Source: G020348185 sp964525045 (GTDB lineage Bacteria; Nitrospirota; Nitrospiria; Nitrospirales; UBA8639). Taken from it: a stretch of DNA of 64,000 bases. The notes beneath the pieces are model-generated. The model made no database searches, was not told the origin of the DNA, and saw only the letters and a program-made list of their open reading frames with translations. Where the stretch lies: contig CAZGFD010000004.1 in the NCBI GenBank assembly GCA_964525045.1, positions 62,001 to 126,000 on the forward strand, read 5' to 3'. Made by a program: the position numbers and the translations under genes. Below are positions 26,019 to 34,631 of the stretch, in pieces (the stretch's first letter is position 1; each line of letters opens with the position of its first letter).

Positions 26019-27563
26019 TCAATTATTTTCAGCTTTGGTTGTTTGCACAACGGGTTCTGTCTCAATCATCCCGACAACACGGTTGGTATCCCGAAACGTT
26101 TCAGTGGCGACACGGCGTATATCGGCTTTGGTGACCTTGTCCAATCGGTTAATGTATCGAAACAACTCGCGCCAATCTCCAAACAAGAAATGATAGTCCG
26201 TTAAATGCATCGCCAGTCCTAAATTACTCCCCAGGGCCATAATCACGCCGGCTTTGGCCCGAGTTCGAAACTTGGCGAGTTCCTCATCAGTGACATCTTC
26301 GGTCTTTAACCGATCCAGTTCTTCTCGAATAGCCTGTTGTACGACCTCATTGGTCACCCCACGGGCCGGGACAGCATACGCCACCCAGAGATGAGGATAT
26401 TTTTCGCCAGGATAGGCACCATAGGCGCCAGCATTGACCGCAACTTTTTTGTCTCGAACCAACGCCCGATAGAATCGGGAAGTCCGCCCATTGGTCAGAA
26501 TATCATCAATGGCATCATACACCGGCTGATCAGGATGACTCACCGCCGGCTTGTGGTACCCTTCCAGATAGAATGGCTGAGACGGATCTTTGAGAATGAC
26601 AATTTTTTCAGTGTTGGACGTAGGTTCAGTGGTACGAATCGGAGGTGGGGATTTCCCAGCAGGGATCCGACCAAAATATTTTTCCAATATGGGAATAAGC
26701 GTTTCAGCTTTCACATCACCAACGATAGCGGTGACGAGATTCGATGGGACATAATAGGTCCGGTAAAACTCTTCCGCGTCCGTCATCGTATAAGACTGAA
26801 TATCGCTCGCATAGCCAATAATGGGGTGGTGATAGGGATGGGCGATGAACGCGGTGGACTTGAATTGCTCAAGCAGTCGCCCAACCGGCCGGCTTTCGAC
26901 CCGTAACCGACGTTCTTCCATGACCACATCACGTTCCTCATAAAACAACCGAAAGACCGGATGAAGAAATCGTTCGGATTCAAGGTAGGCAAACAACTCG
27001 ACCTTGTTCGATGGTAAGGCATAAAAATATCCCGTGGCATCCGCACTGGTAAATGCATTCAGCGCCACCCCGCCTTCACGCTCGATAATGTCACCAAATT
27101 CGTTTTTGACCACATATTGCGCCGCATCTTTTTGCTTGACTTCAAAACTCTCACGAAGCTGGCTCAGACGTTCCGGATCAGGATTGGGGGCGAGTCGTTC
27201 CGCTTGATACGCGAGATAGGCCTCTTCGAGTTCCTGCAAAGCCTTTTTCTCAGCTTCATAGTTGGTGGTGCCCAGTCTGGGCGTCCCCTTAAAGGCCATA
27301 TGTTCAAACATATGGGCCAGCCCGGTCACCCCACGCCCTTCATGAACCGAACCGACATTCGCCCTGGTCATAAAGGCGAACACCGGCGCAACCGGCCGTT
27401 CGACAATGATGAACGTCCAGCCATTTTTTAACGTATGTTGGGTAACCCGTTTTTCAAACGTAGCCAGATCTTGAGCGGAAACTGTTTGGACCAGGAGGAA
27501 TAGAACACAAAAGAAAGAACCCAATAAGTAGGAGGCACCGAACCTTCGAGATGGCTTACTCAT
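26019..27563 (-). CDS. M16-family zinc peptidase, catalytic subunit
   Basis: 514 residues. Signal peptide (about 10-30, ending QTVSAQ). The zinc motif HMFEHMAFKG has the inverted HxxEH arrangement (H..EH), and the downstream Glu ligand is expected near the 'EFGDIIEREGGVALNAFTS' stretch. The N-terminal M16 domain has an insertion (about 105-145, Glu/Gln/Leu-rich, probably helical). The C-terminal M16_C half is complete. It should act in the periplasm on small peptides or misfolded segments together with the inactive subunit encoded directly downstream. First gene of the M16-M16-M48 group. No terminator or repeat separates the three genes. Confidence 0.93.
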   Translation of the reverse strand: MSKPSRRFGASYLLGSFFCVLFLLVQTVSAQDLATFEKRVTQHTLKNGWTFIIVERPVAPVFAFMTRANVGSVHEGRGVTGLAHMFEHMAFKGTPRLGTTNYEAEKKALQELEEAYLAYQAERLAPNPDPERLSQLRESFEVKQKDAAQYVVKNEFGDIIEREGGVALNAFTSADATGYFYALPSNKVELFAYLESERFLHPVFRLFYEERDVVMEERRLRVESRPVGRLLEQFKSTAFIAHPYHHPIIGYASDIQSYTMTDAEEFYRTYYVPSNLVTAIVGDVKAETLIPILEKYFGRIPAGKSPPPIRTTEPTSNTEKIVILKDPSQPFYLEGYHKPAVSHPDQPVYDAIDDILTNGRTSRFYRALVRDKKVAVNAGAYGAYPGEKYPHLWVAYAVPARGVTNEVVQQAIREELDRLKTEDVTDEELAKFRTRAKAGVIMALGSNLGLAMHLTDYHFLFGDWRELFRYINRLDKVTKADIRRVATETFRDTNRVVGMIETEPVVQTTKAENN

Positions 27564-27789
27564 TCGACAATTGTTCCTTTCTTGGCATGAAATATACCTA
27601 AAGTTATGCTACCCGTTTAACGAGAAACCATGCAAGACGGAATCACTCAAAGGCGGTGAAAAATTCAACAGATTAGGAATTCTTAATATTTGGGAACGAT
27701 TGTTCCCATTGCCAAGAAAAAACTTCGGACGTGAGGTCATAAAGCGTGAAGATTGAGACAAGTTGAACGCGCGCTTCTTTCACCTAGGG

Positions 27790-28902
27790 CTAGCGTTCGA
27801 GGACAAGGCAGTCCGCAGAGGGTGAGATTTCCATGGCCAGGCCGGGTGATCCCCAGGGCCGTAGCTGTGGTCCGACATAGTCATATCCACCTTCTACCGG
27901 ATCTTTTGCCAACAAAAGTGGGGTATCAAGATCAAGCACCTCAAAGCCACCAAGGCCCAACACCAGGCTAAAGGAGCAACCCATCGCCACACGAGTTTCC
28001 ACCATGCCACCGATCATGAGTTTCAACCCAGACATACGGGCCAACGACGCAATCTCCGCCCCCTCGAATAGCCCACTTTTCGTAATCTTGATATTGATAA
28101 AATCAGCAGCCTTGTTTTGAATAATGGCTTTTAAATCCTCCACCGTTCGCACGGATTCATCCGCTGCGATAGGAATCTTCAATGATGACCGCAATGTACC
28201 TAAACTATCCAAATCGTTCTTGGGAACGGGTTGTTCAAATAGAAGAATCGTACCGCCAACACCTTTCACGCCTTTGGCGAATTCCAACGCTTCTTCCCTG
28301 GTAAACCCCTGGTTAGAATCGACAATAAAAGAAACGCTAGGAAAATCAACGTGAATCGCCTCAATTCGACGAATGTCCTGATCGACATTTTTCCCGACCT
28401 TCATTTTGAACACCCGAAATCCCAGTGCATACCATTCCCGCACAAGAGTCAGTGTTCGATCTAAACCGGTAATGGGTATCGTGATATCGGTTTCGCGGGG
28501 TCGGACGTCAGCCCCACCCCACAAAGCCCAAAGTGGGAGTCCTCCTGCACGACTCACCGCATCGACAAGAGCCGTCTCCAACCCGCAACGGGCCGCCGGT
28601 TGAGTTGGGGCAATTTCTTGAAAGACCCTTGCCAATTTTCTGTAGTGGGTAGCTGATTGACCCAACGAGGCTTTGCCCAATTTTTTCGCCGTTGCAAAAC
28701 TCGAGGCCAGATCCTCTCCCGTGACATCGGGGAACGGCGCAATTTCTCCATAGCCGACATTGCCATCTCGAAGCGTGATCCGGACAAACAGGTTTTGCGC
28801 AGAGCCCAGTTTTCCCGTCGCCACGACAAAGGGATCGGTGAGTGGAATGTCCACCTGCCAAATTTCTATTTTATCAATGGTGAACTGATGGTCAGAGTTC
28901 AT
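27790..28902 (-). CDS. Enolase-superfamily dipeptide epimerase
   Basis: 370 residues. Muconate-lactonising-enzyme subgroup of the enolase superfamily. The catalytic Lys pair is in FKMKVGK, the metal ligands in VDSNQG, FEQPV and ADESV, and the opposite-face Lys in INIKITKSG. This KxK / D-E-D / K pattern with the C-terminal DLDTPLLLAKDP segment matches L-Ala-D/L-Glu epimerases, which recycle murein peptides. Substrate range varies in the family, so the exact dipeptide is inference. Cytoplasmic; no signal peptide. It lies downstream of the second molybdopterin gene, 50 bases away, on the same strand. Confidence 0.87.
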   Translation of the reverse strand: MNSDHQFTIDKIEIWQVDIPLTDPFVVATGKLGSAQNLFVRITLRDGNVGYGEIAPFPDVTGEDLASSFATAKKLGKASLGQSATHYRKLARVFQEIAPTQPAARCGLETALVDAVSRAGGLPLWALWGGADVRPRETDITIPITGLDRTLTLVREWYALGFRVFKMKVGKNVDQDIRRIEAIHVDFPSVSFIVDSNQGFTREEALEFAKGVKGVGGTILLFEQPVPKNDLDSLGTLRSSLKIPIAADESVRTVEDLKAIIQNKAADFINIKITKSGLFEGAEIASLARMSGLKLMIGGMVETRVAMGCSFSLVLGLGGFEVLDLDTPLLLAKDPVEGGYDYVGPQLRPWGSPGLAMEISPSADCLVLER

Positions 28903-28952
28903 AGGTCAGATACCGTATTTCTACAAGTCTGACATTCTCCCTCTCCCTCCCC

Positions 28953-29600
28953 TCATCCATATCGATCATTTTCCCAGGGCAACGCCGTATTCGAGTAGCC
29001 GCGAACTTCCCAAAATCCTTTCTGGTCACGATCGGAAAACGTGATTTTCTTGACCCATTTCGCTCCCTTCCAGGCGTACCGTTTTGGAACAATCATCCGA
29101 ACCGGCCCTCCATGTTCCTTTGAGAGTGGTTGACCATTCCATTTGTGAGCGAGCAGGACATCATCATCATCACAGACCTCTAACGGCAAGTTGGTAGTGT
29201 AATCATCGTAAGCCTCAAAAAGAACAAATTTGGCGGAAGACAGGGGCCTGACGACATCCAACAATCGTTTAAAACTCACCCCTTCCCAATCGTTATCGAG
29301 GCGACTCCAGGACGTAACGCAGTGAAAATCAGAATGGGATTTACACGGGGGTTGCAATTGGAAGTCTTCCCACTTCCATGTCACCGGATGAGTAACAAAT
29401 CCATCTATCTTCAGGCTCCATTCTTCAAGTGAAACTTCAGGTTTATTGCCGAGGTCCAGGACAGGCCAGTTGTTGACAAGGTGCTGGCCTGGCGGCACTC
29501 GTTCATCCCCGAAATTCATATCAATTTCCCGAGCGGAATCTCCCCTCCCTCGAAATGCCAAATTCTGCTTGGCTTTGATTATCTTTTCATTCATATCCAT
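28953..29600 (-). CDS. Sulfite-oxidase-like molybdopterin protein, single domain, cytoplasmic
   Basis: 215 residues. Only the oxidoreductase molybdopterin-binding domain (about 35-205), with the probable Mo-ligand Cys in DFHCVTSWSRLDNDWEGV and 'EHGGPVRMIVPKRYAWKGAKWV'. The Mo-co dimerisation domain found in the protein at 10742 is missing, and so is a Tat signal, so it should stay in the cytoplasm. This compact form is like YedY-type or unassigned family members. The start ATG 29600 has GGAGGAAG just upstream. Substrate unknown. It lies in front of the epimerase gene and divergent from the GGCT-like gene. Confidence 0.83.
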   Translation of the reverse strand: MDMNEKIIKAKQNLAFRGRGDSAREIDMNFGDERVPPGQHLVNNWPVLDLGNKPEVSLEEWSLKIDGFVTHPVTWKWEDFQLQPPCKSHSDFHCVTSWSRLDNDWEGVSFKRLLDVVRPLSSAKFVLFEAYDDYTTNLPLEVCDDDDVLLAHKWNGQPLSKEHGGPVRMIVPKRYAWKGAKWVKKITFSDRDQKGFWEVRGYSNTALPWENDRYG

Positions 29601-29704
29601 AACTTCCTCCTATCTCCTTAGGTCTACGTTATTTCTAGAAAATTACAGTAGGCGTTTCTCGATATGATTAGCAAGCGGTCTTCAACATCGTTCAAACTTG
29701 TGTT

Positions 29705-29733
29705 ATGACCATTATTGATACGTTGGTTATAAT
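29705..29733 (+). promoter_or_regulatory. Sigma-70-type promoter of the GGCT-like gene
   Basis: ATGACC (29705-29710), a 17-base spacer and a perfect TATAAT (29728-29733). The predicted start near 29740 gives a leader of about 35 bases before ATG 29775. Confidence 0.55.
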
Positions 29734-29774
29734 AAAACAGCAAATACATTTGACGGTATAAAGGGATCTCATTG

Positions 29775-30269
29775 ATGTTGTATTTCGCCTATGGCTCGAA
29801 CATGTCCGAGCGGAGACTTAGGAAGCGAGTTTCCTCGGCTCAAAAAATCGGGGTGGCGACCCTACCCGGACATCAGCTCGTCTTTCACAAGAAAAGCGAG
29901 AACGACGGTTCGGGGAAATGCGATGCGTATCCAACGCTTGAATCGAACGATGGGGTGATTGGCGTCTTGTTTGAATTGGATCGATCAGAAAAATTATTAC
30001 TTGATGGGGTAGAGGGAATCGGAGTGGGTTACGAACAGCGCATTATTGGAATTACCCTGGATAACGGAAGCCGATATGAGGCTTTCGCCTATTTTGCCAT
30101 TTGCATCGATCCTTCACTGAAGCCGTATCACTGGTACAAGGAGCATGTCCTCAGGGGCGCCGTTGAGAATAGCCTGCCGGAGACCTACATCAAATCTATT
30201 CAATGCGTAGAATCCATTGCCGATCCCAATTCAAAGCGGACCCTTCATGAATTAAGCATCTACCGGTGA
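29775..30269 (+). CDS. Gamma-glutamylcyclotransferase-like protein
   Basis: 164 residues. The start MLYFAYGSNMS is the substrate-binding YGSN loop of the GGCT/AIG2 fold, and 'FELDRSEKLLLDGVEG' supplies the conserved region with the catalytic acid. These enzymes release 5-oxoproline from gamma-glutamyl compounds or act as gamma-glutamylamine cyclotransferases; the substrate cannot be told here. ATG 29775 is preferred to TTG 29772 because of AAGGGA eight bases upstream. Single gene with its own promoter, convergent with the HtrA-like gene across a repeat-bearing spacer. Confidence 0.85.
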   Translation: MLYFAYGSNMSERRLRKRVSSAQKIGVATLPGHQLVFHKKSENDGSGKCDAYPTLESNDGVIGVLFELDRSEKLLLDGVEGIGVGYEQRIIGITLDNGSRYEAFAYFAICIDPSLKPYHWYKEHVLRGAVENSLPETYIKSIQCVESIADPNSKRTLHELSIYR

Positions 30270-30349
30270 CATCGGCTGCCCTTCAAGTTCATCTGTTTTT
30301 CCCACGGGGAGTGACCGCTCGGTAGCTAGGCATTGTGTGTACTGGTGTG

Positions 30350-30390
30350 GTCACCCTCACCCCAACCCTCTCCCTTTGAGGGAGAGGGAG
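30350..30390. repeat. CCCTCACCCC / CCCTCTCCC inverted element
   Basis: TCACCCTCACCCCAACCCTC then TCCCTTTGAGGGAGAGGGAG: the CCCTCTCCCTTTGAGGGAGAGGG core is a hairpin. It lies between the convergent GGCT-like and protease genes. Similar elements lie at 58876 and 59031. Confidence 0.75.
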
Positions 30391-30400
30391 CATGATTTAA

Positions 30401-30425
30401 AACTTGAAACCTGAACCCTGAAACT
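30401..30425. repeat. Short GAAAC heptamer array
   Basis: AACTTGAAACCTGAACCCTG followed by AAACT: decayed units of the GTTTCGG family in complementary orientation, between two convergent genes and next to the CCCTCTCCC hairpin. Confidence 0.55.
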
Positions 30426-30458
30426 CTTTCAATATCCCCACCCAACGATATGTCTTCT

Positions 30459-31472
30459 TTATATTTTCCCCAACGTGATAGAAAAAAGTTTTTCCTTTTC
30501 GCCCCGAAGGATTCGGATGGTGACCTGCTGCCCCGGGACTTTGCGTTCGATTAAATAGTTTTTTAACTGAGCAGCAGAGATAATGTCCTTGTCATCAATG
30601 GCCAGAAGAATATCTCCTTTACGAATTCCTCCTCTTTTGGCTGGCCCCGTAGCCTTGGACACCGCGACTCGCCATCGGTTCCCTACCCTGGCGGTGGTCA
30701 TGCCAATGCCGATTCGAGGAAATCCGGGTTGAGACCCGTCAATGATTGCCGTCACGATCCTTTGCACCAAATGCCCGGGAACGGCAAAGGCAAATCGGCT
30801 ACACCGGCGTTCACCTTGATGGGATTCGGTTTGGACGATCGCTTGCACCATCCCCACCACTTCACCTTGGACATTAAACACCCCTCCGCCGGAATTTCCG
30901 CTACAAGCGGATAGGTCAATTTGCATCAGTCGCGTCTGGGCGGTCGGCAAAAAGGTATGAAGATTCCCCAGACGTCCAAACCCAAGGGCCGGCCCTCGTC
31001 CAAGAGGATATCCTACTGTGAACACTTCCTGACCCTGTGCAACCGTTTCTTCCGAAAACGAGACGTTGGATAACGATACCGTAGACCCTTGGGAATTGAC
31101 TCGATACAGCGTCAAGTCGAGAAAGGCATTGACCCCTATCAGGCTGGCTGGGATTTCTTCAAATTTTTCGGTGAGAACGGCAATTTCTTCAGGGATGACG
31201 CTTCGGCTCCCCTCTTGTCGTTCAACGGCATGACGAGCCGTCACTATATACCCGTCTCGAAGATGAAATCCTGACCCTCGAATGGAAAAATGACCTGAAG
31301 AAATCTCTTCTTCTTGCTCGTCAGGCGCCCGGAGGATTCCGACCGTGGCCCCCCTGGCCTGCTCAATGGAGTCGGATAAGCCGCGACCTCGTGTCTCACT
31401 CCCGAGCAGGACTGGACTGAGCACAATCAACAAGATGGCTGTTGAACAACTCCATACCGATCTGGCGGTCAT
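30459..31472 (-). CDS. HtrA-like trypsin-fold serine protease with one PDZ domain
   Basis: 337 residues from ATG 31472, chosen because AAGGAG (31484-31479) sits six bases upstream; a longer frame to 31520 overlaps the mug gene. Signal peptide about 5-27. The protease domain has the triad His in VTARHAVE, Asp in AFLDLTLYRV and Ser in ACSGNSGGGVF. One C-terminal PDZ domain (about 245-335, 'GGIRKGDILLAIDDKDI'). The layout resembles DegS/DegP-type proteases with a single PDZ, acting in the periplasm on misfolded or regulatory targets. The 13-base spacing to mug suggests co-transcription. Confidence 0.92.
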   Translation of the reverse strand: MTARSVWSCSTAILLIVLSPVLLGSETRGRGLSDSIEQARGATVGILRAPDEQEEEISSGHFSIRGSGFHLRDGYIVTARHAVERQEGSRSVIPEEIAVLTEKFEEIPASLIGVNAFLDLTLYRVNSQGSTVSLSNVSFSEETVAQGQEVFTVGYPLGRGPALGFGRLGNLHTFLPTAQTRLMQIDLSACSGNSGGGVFNVQGEVVGMVQAIVQTESHQGERRCSRFAFAVPGHLVQRIVTAIIDGSQPGFPRIGIGMTTARVGNRWRVAVSKATGPAKRGGIRKGDILLAIDDKDIISAAQLKNYLIERKVPGQQVTIRILRGEKEKLFSITLGKI

Positions 31473-31485
31473 AATTTTCTCCTTT

Positions 31486-32061
31486 TTAAGAGAACTTGGC
31501 TTTATGAGTTTTATCTTCATTAGTCCGAACGAACTTTGTCAGCTTCTTAAAGTAATGGAGCATGTCAGCGTAAGAATAATGAGCATTTCGGCCACTGGGA
31601 TTAGGTACGAGAAACACGTTGGCGCCGGCAAAGGGTTCAGGTTGAAACCCTAACTGAGGTTTTATAGGTTTTTTCTCGGATTGAGGACCTCCTCTTGGTG
31701 GGCGTGGGAATAGAATCGGCCAGAGCGTGATTCCCAATACCACAATGATCGAAATTCGATATTTTCGAATTTTGGCAGCCAACTGTGCCCGACCGAACTG
31801 ATAATCCTTTGGAGTTAATGTATTCGTTCCCGGAGTAGGTCGGGTGACAATGTTTGTCAGTCCAATACCCCATTCGGGAAGGCGCCAATCATCATGATAG
31901 GTCAGTGGTTCAGAAACCAGCCGGGATTGATTAAGCAATTTCCAAAAACGATTTGAATATCCGGCAAAGTGGTGGCCCACGGTCGCCGAACGGAGGCCCG
32001 GATTAATCCCGACAAACAACACCTTGACTTCGGAGTTGATGTGATCCGGAAGTTTCTTCAT
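31486..32061 (-). CDS. mug: G/U mismatch-specific DNA glycosylase
   Basis: 191 residues. Uracil-DNA glycosylase superfamily, Mug/TDG branch; removes uracil or thymine-derived lesions opposite G. Motif A reads FVGINPGLRSA (GINPG with the catalytic Asn of Mug), and motif B reads NPSGRNAHYSY. A Pro/Lys-rich insertion (about 118-135) lies between the core strands. Length is slightly above E. coli Mug. Cytoplasmic. It sits directly upstream of the HtrA-like gene on the same strand. Confidence 0.9.
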   Translation of the reverse strand: MKKLPDHINSEVKVLFVGINPGLRSATVGHHFAGYSNRFWKLLNQSRLVSEPLTYHDDWRLPEWGIGLTNIVTRPTPGTNTLTPKDYQFGRAQLAAKIRKYRISIIVVLGITLWPILFPRPPRGGPQSEKKPIKPQLGFQPEPFAGANVFLVPNPSGRNAHYSYADMLHYFKKLTKFVRTNEDKTHKAKFS

Positions 32062-32146
32062 ATTTCAAAGAAAGCTCCTTGCGTTCTATTGCAACGTTTG
32101 GCATGACCCGGAGACTTTTTCTAAAACATACCAGACAAACGGGTTG

Positions 32147-32175
32147 GTAGTTGCACCATCTAATGGTGCCTCTTC
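32147..32175 (+). repeat. REP-like element, type A
   Basis: GTAG, then the palindrome TTGCACCATCTAATGGTGC, then CTCTTC. A GTAG tetranucleotide directly 5' of an imperfect palindrome is the hallmark of REP sequences mobilised by RAYT (TnpA-REP) tyrosine transposases. Near-identical in reverse orientation to 37464-37491. Confidence 0.75.
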
Positions 32176-32267
32176 ATGAATAACCACGCGGGATTCACAC
32201 GCCAACAGAAAACCGGGACCGATATCCCCAAAAGAGCTCGATCCCCTGACCGGAGCCTCCCGTCCGG

Positions 32268-32297
32268 GAAGAGGGCAGCATGAGATGCTGCAGCTAC
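32268..32297 (-). repeat. REP-like element, type B
   Basis: On the minus strand it reads GTAG, then CTGCAGCATCTCATGCTGC, then CCTCTTC. It is inverted relative to the type A element 93 bases away, forming a pair like the BIMEs of enterobacteria. The same palindrome recurs at 37502-37529. Confidence 0.75.
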
Positions 32298-32442
32298 AGG
32301 GATCATGGCCAAGATGACATGGTTGTAAAGAGCAACAATGATTTTGGCTCTCAGGGAGAAAAATTCTTTCAATACAAACCTGACGCTTGAAAGCAGAAAA
32401 GTCTAATCCTAAACTTGAAATCATTTCTAGGAAAGGTTCCCC

Positions 32443-33093
32443 ATGCCGACTCGTAGCACAACAATCATTTACGATCTCACGTTACCAATTTCGCCTGATA
32501 CACTCACCTACCCGGGAGATCCACCACCAACCATCATTCGGATGACGGATGTATCCCAAGGAGACTCCCTCACGACGTCTCATCTTTCATTGAACTGTCA
32601 TGTGGGCACTCATGTTGACGCACCAGCGCACTTTATTCCCCACGGGGCGACCCTTGAAGAGTTACCGATGGACTGCTTTTTTGGGCCAGCCGTCGTCGTC
32701 AACTTGGAAGGAAAAGAGGTTATTGACGCTTCCGACCTTGCTCCTCACGCTCTTCCGCCCGAACATCATATTCTCTTGAAAACCGATAATTCCCGGTTAT
32801 TGCACCATGGCCGATTTTCCAATTCGTTTTGTGTCGTATCACCCGACGCGACAAGAGACCTTCTGAACAAAAGACCTCTTTCCATTGGTTATGACTATTA
32901 CAGCCTCGATCCTCATCAACCACCTGGAACATTTCCGTCACACCTGATCCTGGCTCAATCCAATATTCCGGTATTCGTTTGTCTTGATCTTTCTGAGGTA
33001 CAACCTGGTCAATATATGTTTTGGGGATTCCCTCTACGCCTCGAACAAGTCGAGGCTTCACCGGTTCGAGCTATCCTCATGCGGGAGAGGTAG
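32443..33093 (+). CDS. Cyclase-family (kynurenine formamidase-like) metal hydrolase
   Basis: 216 residues. The motif HVGTHVDAPAHF (HxGTHxDxPxH) is the metal-binding signature of the bacterial cyclase/arylformamidase family, placed at the usual position (about 50-62). These enzymes hydrolyse N-formylkynurenine or related amides, and many members are uncharacterised. Cytoplasmic. No tryptophan-degradation genes are nearby, so the substrate is open. ATG 32443 follows GGAAAGG. Single gene. Confidence 0.87.
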   Translation: MPTRSTTIIYDLTLPISPDTLTYPGDPPPTIIRMTDVSQGDSLTTSHLSLNCHVGTHVDAPAHFIPHGATLEELPMDCFFGPAVVVNLEGKEVIDASDLAPHALPPEHHILLKTDNSRLLHHGRFSNSFCVVSPDATRDLLNKRPLSIGYDYYSLDPHQPPGTFPSHLILAQSNIPVFVCLDLSEVQPGQYMFWGFPLRLEQVEASPVRAILMRER

Positions 33094-33255
33094 ACATTCC
33101 CGCAAACGGTTGCATGCACCCCTTTAAGACAACATCGCGAGGGGAATTGCGCTTCTTTAATTTTTCAACAAAGAAATTCTTAAAGTGTTACTTTTGCTTT
33201 GTGGGGCAGGAAAGGCCTAGAACGAAGCTGGAAAGTGACTGCGAATCCGAATAGG

Positions 33256-33933
33256 CTAAGAGGATTTCAATTGCAAGTCAGCCAGGGTAGCCATGGCCTC
33301 GGGAATAAGGTCATGGCGTTGATTCTTGATGGCATACTCCAACGCCTCTTCGGCCAACCTCACCGCCTCCTCGTGCTCACCTCGCGATTCACAGCTTCTG
33401 GCAAGAACCAACCTGGCGTTCACCGCTTCGGGGGCTTCTTTGATCACGCGACGAAGCATGCGTTCACCTTTCGTAGGATCACCGCCCATCACCCAGGGGA
33501 GTCGAACGAGAAAGGTTCCTTTTGCCGAGAGCGCGTCTATATGATTGGGGTCGAGGGCTAGAGTCTGATCAAGTTCATCCATCACATCCTTGAATTCAAA
33601 AACCGAGGATAATATTTCACCGTCAAGGCGCAATTTTTCACCATGATTACAAAAGATCGCAAAATGTCCATCAGCCAACTGATCGTTTAATTTTACAGCT
33701 TCCTCAGCCAGAGCCCGGCCACGTTCAAAATGTGAGAGGCGGATATGCCGTTCTTTCGCTGACCGTCCATTGTGACATTCGTGAAGAGCTTTTTGGCTGA
33801 GTGATTCGGCGGATTCCTGCCCCAAACTCGCCGTATTTTGTCTTAAATTGGCCGGTTCCTGGCCTACACTCATTGAGGGCACCGCTCCAAGAATCATCAA
33901 GACACTAATCACCCCACTCATCATTCTTGTCAT
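33256..33933 (-). CDS. Secreted TPR protein
   Basis: 225 residues. Signal peptide (about 4-24, ending SMSVGQ), then about four TPR-like helix pairs. 'ALDPNHIDALSAKGTFLVRLPWVMGGDPTKGERML' resembles TatT/TRAP-associated and related bacterial periplasmic TPR proteins, in which the LP..MGGDP segment is conserved. It probably scaffolds protein contacts in the periplasm. No TRAP transporter genes are next to it. A single-gene unit between a convergent neighbour and a gene-free region. Confidence 0.8.
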   Translation of the reverse strand: MTRMMSGVISVLMILGAVPSMSVGQEPANLRQNTASLGQESAESLSQKALHECHNGRSAKERHIRLSHFERGRALAEEAVKLNDQLADGHFAIFCNHGEKLRLDGEILSSVFEFKDVMDELDQTLALDPNHIDALSAKGTFLVRLPWVMGGDPTKGERMLRRVIKEAPEAVNARLVLARSCESRGEHEEAVRLAEEALEYAIKNQRHDLIPEAMATLADLQLKSS

Positions 33934-34262
33934 ACCCTTATACCTCGTTTAATTGATTTAGGAGTAATTCAGGAAAAAGGTTTTTAAAGTGTACAAAATT
34001 CTTAACTAAAAAATAAAGATTTTTCTGCGTTGCAACATTTATTCCCCAGAAAACTTTACAAAAACACGAGATCACTCAATACTCGTTCAACGTCGTCAGA
34101 ATGACCGCACCGGTATGTAATTTTTTTCCGCACATGAAAAATACTCGACAATTCCCACAAGGAGGGGGGCCGGTTAGGGTTGAGATAGCTCGTTAATCGC
34201 TATACACTTTGAACGGTGGCTAAAGCATGAATCGGGGGTTTTTTAAAGAAATATATTAAAAA
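33934..34262. other. AT-rich divergent intergenic region
   Basis: 329 bases between the TPR gene (minus) and the small unknown gene (plus). A promoter for the latter is listed at 34180-34208. AT-rich runs (33990-34030) may hold the promoter of the TPR gene. No coding frame. Confidence 0.4.
34180..34208 (+). promoter_or_regulatory. Sigma-70-type promoter with an inverted repeat in the spacer
   Basis: TTGAGA (34180-34185), 17 bases, TACACT (34203-34208). ATAGC and GCTAT flank nine bases within the spacer and could be an operator. The transcript would lead to the gene at 34263. Confidence 0.45.
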
Positions 34263-34628
34263 ATGCGACTATCCGGACGAATCATCGGACTTTTAAAAGA
34301 ATATATGCACGATCTGGTGGAGCAGGCCAAACAAGAGGAAGCCGCAACTAAAGCCTTTGGCTATGCCTCACAGCCCTACCGATCCGATCAAGCCATTTCC
34401 GATTTATTGGCCATTCTAGATGATCGAATCGAATCCGAGGGAGTGCAAGTCGGACTTCCGGTGGAATTTCTTCATGAAATGTGGACCCTCTGTAACGAAG
34501 CTGGGAATGAGATTAGGGACCAGGTGTGGCTGAAAAAGAACTTGGAAAATGGCCCGGCTTCGAAAGCACGAATACGTGAACTGACCTATCAGGGTTTAAT
34601 TGAGTTTTTGGAGGCTCAACCTGAATGA
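34263..34628 (+). CDS. Small protein of unknown function
   Basis: 121 residues, mostly helical, charged, with no signal peptide, membrane segment or metal motif. I do not recognise a family. The N-terminus (RIIGLLKEYMHDLVEQAK) is amphipathic. No good ribosome-binding site precedes ATG 34263 (A/T-rich leader), but the frame is full-length, has a promoter upstream and ends three bases from the convergent prmA gene, which is normal gene packing. Cytoplasmic. Confidence 0.7.
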   Translation: MRLSGRIIGLLKEYMHDLVEQAKQEEAATKAFGYASQPYRSDQAISDLLAILDDRIESEGVQVGLPVEFLHEMWTLCNEAGNEIRDQVWLKKNLENGPASKARIRELTYQGLIEFLEAQPE

Positions 34629-34631
34629 CTG

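Larger units (their letters stand above)
32062..32442. other. Intergenic region with an inverted REP pair
   Basis: 381 bases between the divergent mug and cyclase-family genes. It holds two GTAG-palindrome elements (32147-32175 and 32268-32297). A 112-codon minus frame crosses both palindromes and is cysteine-rich without a domain, so I treat it as chance. GGAAAGG near 32430-32436 is the ribosome-binding site of the downstream gene. Confidence 0.5.

Noticed and set aside
32086..32424. 112-codon minus frame between mug and the cyclase-family gene
   Set aside because: It crosses both REP palindromes, is cysteine-rich by chance and matches no family.
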